NCBI GenBank assembly: GCA_029218405.1
Contig: JAQXRG010000103.1
Location: 1-64,000 of the forward strand
Direction of reading: 5' to 3'
Source of the DNA: Bacteroidales bacterium
Lineage (GTDB): Bacteria > Bacteroidota > Bacteroidia > Bacteroidales > Bacteroidaceae
Length of the DNA: 64,000 nucleotides
Shown here piece by piece: positions 17,674 through 26,521 of this stretch. The position numbers and the translations under genes were made by a program. Numbering within the stretch: the stretch's first letter is position 1; the number at the start of each line of letters is the position of its first letter. The notes beneath the pieces are model-generated. The model did not search any database and was not told the DNA's origin. It worked only from the letters and a program-made list of their open reading frames with translations.

Positions 17674-17681
17674 CAAAATTA
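17674..17681 (-). promoter_or_regulatory. -7 box for the small basic gene and tadA
   Basis: On the minus strand TAATTTTG matches TAnnTTTG and lies about 9 bases before the ATG at 17664. Confidence 0.6.
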
Positions 17682-17685
17682 ATTG

Positions 17686-17693
17686 TAATTTTG
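17686..17693 (+). promoter_or_regulatory. -7 box for yraN
   Basis: TAATTTTG lies 15 bases before the ATG at 17709 and only 4 bases from the divergent -7 box. The two promoters therefore overlap. Confidence 0.6.
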
Positions 17694-17708
17694 CAAAAAC
17701 GCAAGAGA

Positions 17709-18074
17709 ATGGCATTACATAATCATTTGGGAAAAGAAGGAGAGGAGGCCGCCGTCCGTTTCTTGGAAGGGAAAGGCTATGTCATCCGCCACCGCAACTG
17801 GCGCTCCGGCCATAAGGAACTGGACATCGTGGCGGTGGATGGGGATACGCTGGTCGTGGCGGAAGTGAAGACCCGCCGCGACACGGACTATGGCACGCCG
17901 GAAACCGCTGTGGACAACCGGAAGATCCGCCGGATTGTCTCGTCCACCGACGCTTACCTGCGCTGTTTCGAAGTGGACCTTCCCGTCCGCTTCGATATCG
18001 TGTCGGTAGTAGGAACGGAACCGCCTTTCCACATCACCCACATCGAGGACGCCTTCCTGCCGCCGATATGGTAA
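17709..18074 (+). CDS. YraN family (UPF0102) putative nuclease-fold protein
   Basis: The 121-residue protein shows the restriction-endonuclease-like fold signature of UPF0102: LGKEGEEAAVRFLEGKGY near the N-terminus, then RNWRSGHKELDIVAVDGDTLVVAEVKTR, with the E..D..EVK residues that define the possible metal site. Cellular role is not established. Start ATG 17709 is downstream of the -7 box; the in-frame start at 17691 overlaps that box. It heads a cluster with mmcQ/yjbR, birA and a MATE transporter. Confidence 0.9.
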   Translation: MALHNHLGKEGEEAAVRFLEGKGYVIRHRNWRSGHKELDIVAVDGDTLVVAEVKTRRDTDYGTPETAVDNRKIRRIVSSTDAYLRCFEVDLPVRFDIVSVVGTEPPFHITHIEDAFLPPIW

Positions 18075-18116
18075 CAACGAATACAGACCACAACATTCAT
18101 TCTCATTCACAAAACC

Positions 18117-18473
18117 ATGGACATAGAGACCCTCAGAGAATACTGCCTCGCGAAAAAAGCCACGCACGAAGGCTTCCCGTTCGACCAGACCACCTTGGTC
18201 TTCAAGGTGGTGGACCGCATGTTCGCCGTCATCGACCTGGAACAGCCCAACCACGTGACCCTAAAATGCGACCCCGACTATGCGCTGGAACTGCGCGACC
18301 GCTACCACGGCGTGGAAGGCGCTTTCCATTTCAACAAGAAGTACTGGAACCAGGTGGCCCTCGACGGCGACGTGCCCGATGAGCTGCTGCGGCGGCTCAT
18401 CGACCATTCCTACGAAGAAGTGCTGAAAAAATTCACCCGCAAGCAGAAGGAGGCCTACCATGCATTGTCCTGA
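18117..18473 (+). CDS. MmcQ/YjbR family protein
   Basis: A 118-residue cytoplasmic protein of the MmcQ/YjbR family, whose fold resembles a double-wing DNA-binding domain; a molecular role is not proven. Typical features are the N-terminal LREYCLAKKATHEGFPF, the VFKVVDRMFAVI strand pair, and the C-terminal YWNQVALDGDVPDELLRRLIDHSYE. It overlaps birA by 14 bases, which indicates cotranslation. Confidence 0.92.
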   Translation: MDIETLREYCLAKKATHEGFPFDQTTLVFKVVDRMFAVIDLEQPNHVTLKCDPDYALELRDRYHGVEGAFHFNKKYWNQVALDGDVPDELLRRLIDHSYEEVLKKFTRKQKEAYHALS

Positions 18474-19206
18474 ACCGCTTTTCGTGGCCCGCACGGCCTC
18501 CACCAACTCGTTCCTTGACGAGCTGTGCAACCGACAACCGCTTCCCGAACTGACCTGCGTCTATACCGCCTTCCAGAGCGACGGACGGGGACAGCGGGGC
18601 AACTCCTGGGAATCGGAAGACGGCAAGAACCTGCTGTTCAGCTTTGTGGTCTTCCCGACCTTTCTGGAGGTACGCCGCCAGTTCCGCCTCTCGCAGGTCA
18701 CCGCCCTGGCCCTGCAGGAAACCTTGTCGGACTATGCGGAAGGAATCCGCATCAAATGGCCCAATGACATCTACTGGCACGACCGGAAGCTGTGCGGCAC
18801 GCTCATCGAGAACGACTGGACGGGCAGCCGCGTGAGCCGTTCCATCTCGGGAACAGGAGTCAACCTGAATCAGGAACGGTTTGTGAGCGACGCGCCCAAC
18901 CCGGTATCGCTGTACCAGATTACCGGACAGACCTACGACCCTGCCGACGTACTGCGGGCGGTGATGGAACGGATCTGCCAGTACTACCGGTTGCTGCAGG
19001 CAGGCGACGAGGAAACCATCGCCCGCCGTTACGAGGAGCGCCTCTACCGGAGGGAGGGATGGCATCCCTACCGCGACGAGGAAGGTACGTTCCTGGCCCG
19101 CTTCGTGGACGTGGACCCCACGGGACGGCTGCTGCTCATGGACTCGCAACAGCGCGTACGGGCCTATTATTTCAAGGAAGTCACGTTCATACACCCCCAG
19201 CCATGA
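18460..19206 (+). CDS. birA: Biotin-[acetyl-CoA-carboxylase] ligase, monofunctional
   Basis: Cytoplasmic enzyme that activates biotin with ATP and attaches it to carboxylase carrier domains. The 248-residue protein has the biotin-AMP loop GRGQRGNSWES near residue 45 and the catalytic KWPNDIYWHDRKLCG near residue 102. There is no N-terminal HTH, so it is the short form without repressor function. It overlaps the upstream gene by 14 bases and the MATE gene by 4 (ATGA). Confidence 0.95.
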   Translation: MHCPEPLFVARTASTNSFLDELCNRQPLPELTCVYTAFQSDGRGQRGNSWESEDGKNLLFSFVVFPTFLEVRRQFRLSQVTALALQETLSDYAEGIRIKWPNDIYWHDRKLCGTLIENDWTGSRVSRSISGTGVNLNQERFVSDAPNPVSLYQITGQTYDPADVLRAVMERICQYYRLLQAGDEETIARRYEERLYRREGWHPYRDEEGTFLARFVDVDPTGRLLLMDSQQRVRAYYFKEVTFIHPQP

Positions 19207-20525
19207 GCAACAGTACCTCCTTCCACCGGCAGATTCTCGGCATCGCCTTGCCCGCCATCGTGTCAAACATCACCGTCCCCCTGCTGGGACTGGTGGACGT
19301 GGCCATCGTGGGTCATCTCGGTGCCGCCTCCTACATCGGCGCAATTGCCGTAGGGGGCATGCTCTTCAACATGATATACTGGCTGTTCGGCTTTCTCCGC
19401 ATGGGCACCAGCGGCCTGACTGCCCAAGCTTACGGACGGAAGGACCCGACAGAGGCGATGCGCCTCCTGCTCCGCTCCACCGGCATCGGCATGGCCATCG
19501 CCACCGTCCTCATCGTCCTGCAGGTCCCCCTTCGCTCCGCAGCCTTCCTGTTCGTGGATGCCAGCCCCGAAGTGCGGGAGCTGGCCACCCGCTATTTCCA
19601 CATCTGCATCTGGGGCGCTCCCGCCACCTTGGGACTCTACAGCCTGACAGGCTGGTTCATCGGGATGCAGAACTCCCGTTACCCCATGCTGGTGGCCATC
19701 GCCCAGAACGTGGTGAACATCCTCGGCAGCCTGCTGTTCGTGTACGGCTGCGGCCTGAAGGTGGAAGGCGTGGCCCTCGGCACACTGATTGCCCAGTACG
19801 CCGGACTGCTGATGGCCGTCGCACTGTGGCGGCGGCGCTATGCCTCCCTGCCGTTCCCTCGGCAGGAGGTCTGGCAGCCAGCGGCCATGCGCCGCTTCTT
19901 CCAGGTGAACCGCGACATCTTCCTCCGCACCGTCTGCTTGGTGTCCGTCATGACCTTCTTCACCGCCACCGGAGCCGCCTACGGCGATGACCTTCTGGCC
20001 GTGAACACCCTGTTGATGCAGCTGTTCACGTTCTTCTCCTACGTGATGGATGGCTTTGCCTATGCCGGAGAGGCATTGGCGGGCAGATACACCGGTGCGG
20101 CCGACCGCGCTTCCTTCCGGCTCACCCTCCGCTCGCTGTTCCAGTGGGGCATCGGGCTGTCCGCCGCCTTCACCCTCACCTATGCGGTCGGTGGCCGTCC
20201 GTTCTTAGGACTGCTCACCGACAATGCCGAGGTACTGACCCTCGCCACCGCCTGGTTCCCCTGGGTGCTGGCCATCCCCTTTGCCGGCTTCACCGCCTTT
20301 CTCATGGATGGCATCTGCATCGGCGCCACCGCCACTCGCATCATGCTGTGGGGAGTGGCCGTCGCGTCCGTCTGCTTCTTCGCCCTCTACTTCGGGCTCC
20401 GTGCAGAATACGGCAACCATGCTCTGTGGCTCGCGTTCATCGTCTATCTGGTTGTTCGGGGCGGTGTCAGCCTGTTCCTGACTCTCCGCAAGGAGCAGAA
20501 GAATACTCCCGTTTATCTTTTATAG
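19203..20525 (+). CDS. MATE family efflux transporter
   Basis: Inner-membrane, cation-driven multidrug/toxin exporter of the MATE/DinF family. The 440-residue protein has about 12 hydrophobic segments; the first contains LGIALPAIVSNITVPLLGLVD, typical of the family, followed by VAIVGHLGAASYIGAIAVGG. Length is normal and no break is seen. Start is ATG 19203, overlapping the birA stop. Frames further upstream run through birA. A remnant of a different gene begins only a few bases after its stop. Substrate unknown. Confidence 0.93.
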   Translation: MSNSTSFHRQILGIALPAIVSNITVPLLGLVDVAIVGHLGAASYIGAIAVGGMLFNMIYWLFGFLRMGTSGLTAQAYGRKDPTEAMRLLLRSTGIGMAIATVLIVLQVPLRSAAFLFVDASPEVRELATRYFHICIWGAPATLGLYSLTGWFIGMQNSRYPMLVAIAQNVVNILGSLLFVYGCGLKVEGVALGTLIAQYAGLLMAVALWRRRYASLPFPRQEVWQPAAMRRFFQVNRDIFLRTVCLVSVMTFFTATGAAYGDDLLAVNTLLMQLFTFFSYVMDGFAYAGEALAGRYTGAADRASFRLTLRSLFQWGIGLSAAFTLTYAVGGRPFLGLLTDNAEVLTLATAWFPWVLAIPFAGFTAFLMDGICIGATATRIMLWGVAVASVCFFALYFGLRAEYGNHALWLAFIVYLVVRGGVSLFLTLRKEQKNTPVYLL

Positions 20526-21604
20526 AGGTGAACGAAGCTTTGCTGCGCACCGCCAACTCCGGTGGCTTCCAGCTGCTGGGCTTGGCAGACTTCCCAGGCC
20601 AGGGAAGCGCGTTCGTCGGTATCCTCGACGCCTTTTGGGAAAGCAAGGGATTGGTGACTCCCGAAAAGTTCCGCGAGTCGTGCGGACCGACCGTCCTGCT
20701 GGCCCGCCTTCCCAAGCGGACTTACGCGCCTGCCGAAACCTTTACAGCCCGGATGGACATCTACCACTTCGGTCCGCAGCGCATCAGCGGGCAACGCCTG
20801 GCATGGCGGTTGGAGGATGAGACCGGGCAGGTATTGGCCCAAGGAAAGCTGAAGGGTAAGAACGTGGAAACCGCCACGGTCGATTCGCTCGGTGAGATTT
20901 CGGTTCCGCTCTCCGCCGTCCATCGTCCCGGCAAATATACCTTGAAGGCCTGCCTGGGCGAAGTACGCAATGAATGGGACATTTGGGTCTATCCCGAAAC
21001 GGACGAAGCGACCACCGCCCCGGTCAACATCGCCCGCGAATGGAACGACCGGGTACGACAAGACCTGGAGGAAGGAAAGGACGTGCTGCTGATACCCGAT
21101 GCAGCCCCCGGACGGAAAACAAAGTTCGCCAGCCACTTCTGGAACCCCATCATGTTCAACTGGAACCCCATGATTGTAGGCATCCTCATAGCCGCGGACC
21201 ATCCGGCCTTCGCCGACTTCCCCACCGATACGTACGCCGACTGGCAATGGTGGGACATCCTGAACCATGCCCGCGCGCTGGAGATGAACCGGCTGACCAT
21301 GGTCACCCCGTTGGTGCAAAGCATCGACTCCTATGAGACCAACCACAAGTTAGGCATCGTGTTCGAGGCCCACGTCGGAAAAGGGCGGCTGCTGGTAGCG
21401 GCCATCGACAGGGAAAAAGACCTGGAACAACGTCCGGCGACCCGCCAGCCGTTCCGTTCTTTCATCCGTTACATGCAGTCCGACCGGTTCGCGCCTGCGG
21501 CCACTGTACCCTCCTATCTGCTGGACGAACTGTTCAGTGCCGGTACGGATAATAAAGATGACAAGGCTCCCAACGCCGCCATGCTACAGCTGCTGAACAA
21601 ATAG
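20525..21604 (+). pseudogene. C-terminal remnant of a GH2-type glycoside hydrolase
   Basis: About 358 codons remain open. The first residues after the MATE stop, EALLRTANSGGFQLLGLADF, then PGQGSAFVGILDAFWESKG, match the C-terminal part of large (about 900-1000 residue) Bacteroidetes GH2-family proteins with a sugar-binding domain. The catalytic barrel, sugar-binding domain and signal peptide are absent. The rest (TFTARMDIYHFG, WDIWVYP) is the usual C-terminal beta-sandwich region and is intact to its stop. There is no promoter; the only near start is a GTG at 20528. It could be translated by readthrough from the MATE operon, but would lack catalysis. Family assignment is from memory of sequence patterns. 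Confidence 0.7.
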
Positions 21605-21628
21605 TTTAATTAATTTTTTTAGATGTTA

Positions 21629-21658
21629 TTGCAATATTAAATAATCTTCGTATTTTTG
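21629..21658 (+). promoter_or_regulatory. Promoter for the susC-susD operon
   Basis: TTG (21629-21631), 19 bases, then TATTTTTG (21651-21658). It lies about 92 bases before the susC ATG, leaving a long leader. Confidence 0.75.
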
Positions 21659-21750
21659 CAAAAGTAAACTTGCGAACAGCCGGGGGAACCGCCAATGATT
21701 CTCCCGGTGGAAAGCAAGTCATAGTACTAACCCACCTAATTTACAACCGT

Positions 21751-24700
21751 ATGTTGAAACAATTCAAATCAGTAGGAACGGTGTTGTTAATGGGGGGGGG
21801 TATTCTACTGACCTCCTTCCCGTTGCATGTCTCCGCCGACACGTTGGCCTCGGCTGTAGTGCAGCAGAACAGCACTTGTAAAGGTATCGTTAAAGATGCC
21901 AAGGGCGAACCCGTGATTGGAGCATCCATCGTCGTTAAGGGTACCACCAACGGTACCATTACCGGCATTGACGGTGATTTCACATTAACCAACGTTGCCA
22001 AAGGAAGTACCATCCAGATTTCGTACATCGGCTATGTGTCGCAGGAAATCAAGTTCAACGGACAGTCGCTGAACGTCGTGATGAAGGAAGACACGGAACT
22101 CCTGGACGAAGTCGTAGTAGTCGGTTACGGTGTGCAGAAGAAAGCCAACCTGACCGGTTCTGTGGCCAGCATCAATGCAGAGGCATTGGAATCACGTGCC
22201 GTGGCCAGCGTTTCCGCCGCATTGGCCGGTACCATGCCGGGTGTCACCAGTATCCAGACCTCGGGTGCTCCGGGCGCACAGACAGGCTCTATCACCATCC
22301 GTGGTAAGAACTCCATCAATGCCGCAAGCCCACTGGTGATTGTTGACGGTGTGCCGGGCAGCATGAACAACATCGACCCGCAGGACATCGAATCCTTGTC
22401 TGTGCTGAAGGATGCCGCCTCATCGGCCATCTACGGTGTGCAGGCCGCCAACGGTGTCATTGTCATCACTACCAAGAAAGGAAAGAAGGGCAGCAAGGCC
22501 CAGATCAACTACTCGGGCACCGTATCGTGGTCCAGCCCGACGGCCACCCTTGACTTCCTCGGAGCGGCCGACTATGCCATCCTGTACAACGAAGCGACAC
22601 TCAACGAGAACCCCAACGCGGCGGTTCCCTATTCGGACGAAGACATCCGCCTGTTCCGCGACGGCACCGACCCCATCGGCCACCCCGACACCGACTGGTA
22701 CAGCGAGGTGATGAAGAAAAGCGCCATGGAAACCCAGCACAGCCTGTCCATCAGCGGCGGTTCGGACAACACCACCTACATGGCATCTTTGGCTTACCTG
22801 TTCCAGGACGGTCTGTCACAAGAAAAGAACTATGAACGCTACAACGGACGTGTGAACATCGACTCAAAGATTGCTAAGTGGGTGAGCGTGGGAATCAACG
22901 CCTCTGCCTACCGTGGCATCAACAACGATGAATACGAGGGCTTCGGTTCGCTGCTACAGTACAGCAACCGTATCTCTCCGACGGCTCCCATCTACAAGGA
23001 AGACGGCGTGACCTACAACTACAACGGCCTGCAGAACCCGGTGGCCCAGCAGGGAAAGACCGGTACTTACAAGCAAGTGGACCAGCAGCTGAACGCAACC
23101 GCCTACATCAACCTGACTCCGCTGGACGGTCTGAGCATCAAGGGGGTCTATTCACTGCGCCACGACAACCAGGACCTGCGCAAGTTCAAACGCCACTATG
23201 CCTACGACAACTTCGACTCGGGCCGTCGTGAAGGCTACCACAACTATTACAACTGGAACTGGTACACGGGCCAGCTGCTCATCAACTACAACAAGACCTT
23301 CGGCAGCCACTCCATCGGCCTGCTGGCCGGTGCCGAATCGGTACGCTATACGTACCGCTACACCACTACCAGCCGTACGGGCGGCGGTAACGACGAACTG
23401 GGCGAATCTCTGAACACCCTCGACGCTTCTACGCAGAAGAACAGCGACGGTGGTTATGAGACCGCCCGCCAGTCCTACTTCGGCCGCGTGCAGTACGACT
23501 TCCAGAACAAGTACCTCTTCGAGGCCAACTTCCGTTCGGACGCTTCCTCCCGCTTCCCCAAAGACAACCGCTGGGGCTTCTTCCCCGCCTTCTCCGCCGG
23601 TTGGAGAATCTCGGAAGAATCGTTCGTGAAGGACAAGGCCGACTGGCTGAGCAACCTGAAGCTCCGTCTGGGCTGGGGTAAGACTGGTAACGAGGAGCTG
23701 AAATCAAGCGACATCTATCCTGCCGTATCTACCTACGCCTACGGCAACACCATGCTGGGCGGTGCCCTCTACTCGACCGCCTACGAGTCACGTTACGTCA
23801 ACAACGCCTTGCAGTGGGCAACCGTGACCAACTACGAACTGGGTATCGAAGCCGGCTTCCTGAACAACATGCTGGGCTTCGAGCTGTCGCTCTATAAGAA
23901 AAAGACCAACGACATGTTGCTGTACTTGCCTATCCAAGGTGTCATCGGTATGAGCGCACCAGCCCAGAACGCAGGTAGCGTGGAGAACAGAGGTTTCGAC
24001 CTGAGCGTCTTCCACAACAACCGCATCAACAAAGACTGGAGCTATGCCGTAAACCTAAACGTGGCTTATGTGAAAAATGAAATCACTGACATGTGCGGCA
24101 CGGAAGGTGTGGACCCGGACAACAGCAAATACTGGCGCTTAGAAGGTTATCCCATCGGCTCGTTCTACGGCTATGTGGCCAACGGCTACTTCAACACCGA
24201 GGATGAACTGAAGAACTATCCGAAGCGCACCGGCACCGAGAAGCTGGGTGACATCAAGTACGTGGACCGGAACGAAGACGGCAAGATTACCGCCGCCGAC
24301 CGTGATGTCATCGGAAAGAACTTCCCGAGCTGGACAGGCGGTCTGAACATCAACGTGTACTACAAGGACTTCGACCTCTCCATGCTGTGGCAAGGTGCCT
24401 TCGACGTGGATGCCTACTACACAGGCGAGGCTTCTTACGCCTTCTTCAACAGCGGAAAGGTGCTGAAGCGGCACCTTGACCGTTGGACACCTGAGCACCA
24501 CGACGCTTCCTATCCGCGACTGACACGCAGCTCGCAGATTAACTTCCAGACCTCTTCGTTCTGGTTGGAGGACGCATCGTATGTACGCCTGAAGAACATC
24601 TCGTTGGGCTACAACCTGCCGAAGTCGCTGTTGTCGAAAGTAGGCATCGAACGTGCCAAAGTCTATGTGGCCGGTGAAAACCTGCTGACTTTCTCCGGAC

Positions 24701-24795
24701 TGGACGGACTCGATCCGGAATCTCCTTCCGACACCCGTGGCGCGTTCTACTCGAACGTGAAGAAAATCTCTTTAGGACTCAAAGTTACATTCTAA
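21751..24795 (+). CDS. SusC-like TonB-dependent outer-membrane glycan/peptide porter
   Basis: Outer-membrane barrel that works with the downstream SusD lipoprotein to import oligosaccharides or peptides. The 1014-residue protein has a signal peptide (MLKQFKSVGTVLLM, cleaved near VSADT), a CarboxypepD_reg-like domain (CKGIVKDAKGEPVIGASIVVKG), the TonB-box region DEVVVVGYGVQKKANLTGS, a plug (SPLVIVDGVPG, LKDAASSAIYGVQAANGVIVITTKKG) and a full barrel ending KISLGLKVTF. It is full length. I chose ATG 21751 because it starts the signal peptide. A run of nine G (21792-21800) lies within the signal-peptide codons. No dedicated regulator gene is adjacent and the substrate is unknown. Confidence 0.95.
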   Translation: MLKQFKSVGTVLLMGGGILLTSFPLHVSADTLASAVVQQNSTCKGIVKDAKGEPVIGASIVVKGTTNGTITGIDGDFTLTNVAKGSTIQISYIGYVSQEIKFNGQSLNVVMKEDTELLDEVVVVGYGVQKKANLTGSVASINAEALESRAVASVSAALAGTMPGVTSIQTSGAPGAQTGSITIRGKNSINAASPLVIVDGVPGSMNNIDPQDIESLSVLKDAASSAIYGVQAANGVIVITTKKGKKGSKAQINYSGTVSWSSPTATLDFLGAADYAILYNEATLNENPNAAVPYSDEDIRLFRDGTDPIGHPDTDWYSEVMKKSAMETQHSLSISGGSDNTTYMASLAYLFQDGLSQEKNYERYNGRVNIDSKIAKWVSVGINASAYRGINNDEYEGFGSLLQYSNRISPTAPIYKEDGVTYNYNGLQNPVAQQGKTGTYKQVDQQLNATAYINLTPLDGLSIKGVYSLRHDNQDLRKFKRHYAYDNFDSGRREGYHNYYNWNWYTGQLLINYNKTFGSHSIGLLAGAESVRYTYRYTTTSRTGGGNDELGESLNTLDASTQKNSDGGYETARQSYFGRVQYDFQNKYLFEANFRSDASSRFPKDNRWGFFPAFSAGWRISEESFVKDKADWLSNLKLRLGWGKTGNEELKSSDIYPAVSTYAYGNTMLGGALYSTAYESRYVNNALQWATVTNYELGIEAGFLNNMLGFELSLYKKKTNDMLLYLPIQGVIGMSAPAQNAGSVENRGFDLSVFHNNRINKDWSYAVNLNVAYVKNEITDMCGTEGVDPDNSKYWRLEGYPIGSFYGYVANGYFNTEDELKNYPKRTGTEKLGDIKYVDRNEDGKITAADRDVIGKNFPSWTGGLNINVYYKDFDLSMLWQGAFDVDAYYTGEASYAFFNSGKVLKRHLDRWTPEHHDASYPRLTRSSQINFQTSSFWLEDASYVRLKNISLGYNLPKSLLSKVGIERAKVYVAGENLLTFSGLDGLDPESPSDTRGAFYSNVKKISLGLKVTF
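21792..21800 (+). repeat. Nine-G homopolymer inside the susC signal-peptide codons
   Basis: The G run belongs to codons 14-17 (Met-Gly-Gly-Gly) of susC. Glycine elsewhere in the gene is mostly GGC or GGT, so three consecutive G-only positions stand out. Gain or loss of one base would shift the frame of the whole protein. Confidence 0.85.
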
Positions 24796-24818
24796 CACCT
24801 TATATAATATAACGCGAT

Positions 24819-26444
24819 ATGAAAAAATCAATCTTTATATTGGCTGCCGCCCTGCTGACAGGCTTCACCTCGTGCGTGGACCTGGACCGCTATCCGTTGG
24901 AAGAGCTCTCCGACGGCAGTTTCTGGAAAACCGGTAACGACGCCGAAATGGCGGTGTCCGACCTCTATAACTCACTTCCCTACTGGGATGTGGACGATGC
25001 CATCAACTCCGACGATGCCGTACACGGCATCAAGTGGGCGGCCGGCAATATCTCGAAAGGTATCTACGACCCTCTGGACCAAGACTGGTCTTCCACCTAC
25101 AGTGTCATCCGTCAGGCCAACCTCATCCTGAGCAAGATTGACGAGATTCCCGACTTCAACGAGGCGGAGAAGAAAAAGGTGCTGGGACAAACGTACTTCT
25201 TCCGTGCCTTCCACTACTTCGACCTCATCCGTACCTTCGGCGATGTGCCTTACGTGGACAGACCGCTGGAACTGTCTGACCAGGAAGGTATCACCCGCAC
25301 CTCGCGCGACGAGGTGTATAAGCACGTGATGGACGACTTTGACAAGGCCATCGAATACCTGCCCGTCAGCTGGCCGGCTTCCGACTACGGACGCATCACC
25401 AAAGGTGCCGCTCTGGCCATGAAAGCCCGTGCCGCCCTCTACTACGGCAACTGGCAAGTGGCTGCCGACAACGCCAAGGCGGTGATGAACCAAGGCACCT
25501 ATGAGCTGTGGGACAAGGACAACACCGGCAAGTACGCCCAACTCTTTTGGGAAACTGCCGACGGCTGCGACGAGTTCATCCTGGTGCGCCAGTTCAATGC
25601 CGGCGACAACGGCTGGTACCTCATCGGCTGGGAAGCCTTCCCGACCTTGGGCTGGGGCGGTATTGACCCGACCCAGAGCTTGGTGGACGCATTTGAGGAC
25701 ATCGAGGGAGCACCGATTGCCCAATCCAAGATTTACGAAGAAAAGAACCCGTTCGCCAACCGTGACCCGCGTCTGGAAGTGAATGTGCTCCATGACGGAG
25801 AGACCATGTACGGTGTGACCATCAAGGTAGCTCCGCTGAAGTCCTGCTATCCGACCGGTATCGGCCAGCACGGCGACGCCACCGCCACGGGTTACTACCA
25901 GCAGAAATGGCTCGACCCGAGCATCGACCCGCAATCCACCGGTTGGGACATGGGCAAGGATGCAGTCGTCATCCGCTATGCCGAAGTGCTGCTGACCTAT
26001 GCCGAGGCCAAGAACGAGCTGGACGCGCTGAGCCAGGAAGCCTTCGATGCCGTCAACCAAGTGCGCAGACGGGTAGGTATGCCTGACCTGCAGAACACGG
26101 ACCCGAGCAAGCCCACCTATTGCGGCACGCAGGACGCCCTGCGCCAGCGCATCCGCAACGAATGGCGAGTAGAGTTCGCTCTCGAAGGCGGCAAGCGCCA
26201 ATGGGACATCCGCCGTTGGGGTATCGCCAAGGAAGTGCTGAACAAGCCGCTCCTCGGACTGAAGTACAAGTTGGTGGATTCGCCTGACGCTGTGGAAGGT
26301 GACGGCGGCAAGATCTGCATCCTCTACGAAGGAGAGAACTACGTAGGAGGCACCACCCGCTACGAGGACCACAACTACCTCTACCCGATTCCGCAGAAGG
26401 AAATCGACCTGAACCCCGCTCTGACACAGAATACGGGCTATTGA
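24819..26444 (+). CDS. RagB/SusD family nutrient-binding lipoprotein
   Basis: Surface lipoprotein lid of the SusC porter. The 541-residue protein starts with a lipoprotein signal peptide (MKKSIFILAAALLTGF, lipobox TSC with Cys near residue 19). It has SusD landmarks: the N-terminal ELSDGSFWKTGNDAEMAVSDLYN, TPR-like helices including LGQTYFFRAFHYFDLIRTFGDVPY, and the C-terminal WRVEFALEGGKRQWDIRRWG and YLYPIPQKEIDLNPALTQNTGY. It lies 23 bases after susC. Ligand cannot be predicted from sequence. Confidence 0.95.
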   Translation: MKKSIFILAAALLTGFTSCVDLDRYPLEELSDGSFWKTGNDAEMAVSDLYNSLPYWDVDDAINSDDAVHGIKWAAGNISKGIYDPLDQDWSSTYSVIRQANLILSKIDEIPDFNEAEKKKVLGQTYFFRAFHYFDLIRTFGDVPYVDRPLELSDQEGITRTSRDEVYKHVMDDFDKAIEYLPVSWPASDYGRITKGAALAMKARAALYYGNWQVAADNAKAVMNQGTYELWDKDNTGKYAQLFWETADGCDEFILVRQFNAGDNGWYLIGWEAFPTLGWGGIDPTQSLVDAFEDIEGAPIAQSKIYEEKNPFANRDPRLEVNVLHDGETMYGVTIKVAPLKSCYPTGIGQHGDATATGYYQQKWLDPSIDPQSTGWDMGKDAVVIRYAEVLLTYAEAKNELDALSQEAFDAVNQVRRRVGMPDLQNTDPSKPTYCGTQDALRQRIRNEWRVEFALEGGKRQWDIRRWGIAKEVLNKPLLGLKYKLVDSPDAVEGDGGKICILYEGENYVGGTTRYEDHNYLYPIPQKEIDLNPALTQNTGY

Positions 26445-26473
26445 TACAAGGCTTTAACATAATACGATAACAG

Positions 26474-26512
26474 GAAGGGCTATTTGCCGCGAGGTAAGTA
26501 GTCCTTCATTTT
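26474..26512 (+). terminator. Hairpin between susD and the downstream membrane gene
   Basis: An interrupted stem (GAAGG and CTA with TAG and CCTTC, plus inner TTTGCC/GGTAAG pairs) closes on GCGA and is followed by ATTTTC. It may be a weak terminator or an RNA-stabilising element that lowers expression of the two downstream genes relative to susCD. Confidence 0.5.
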
Positions 26513-26521
26513 CATTGAACC

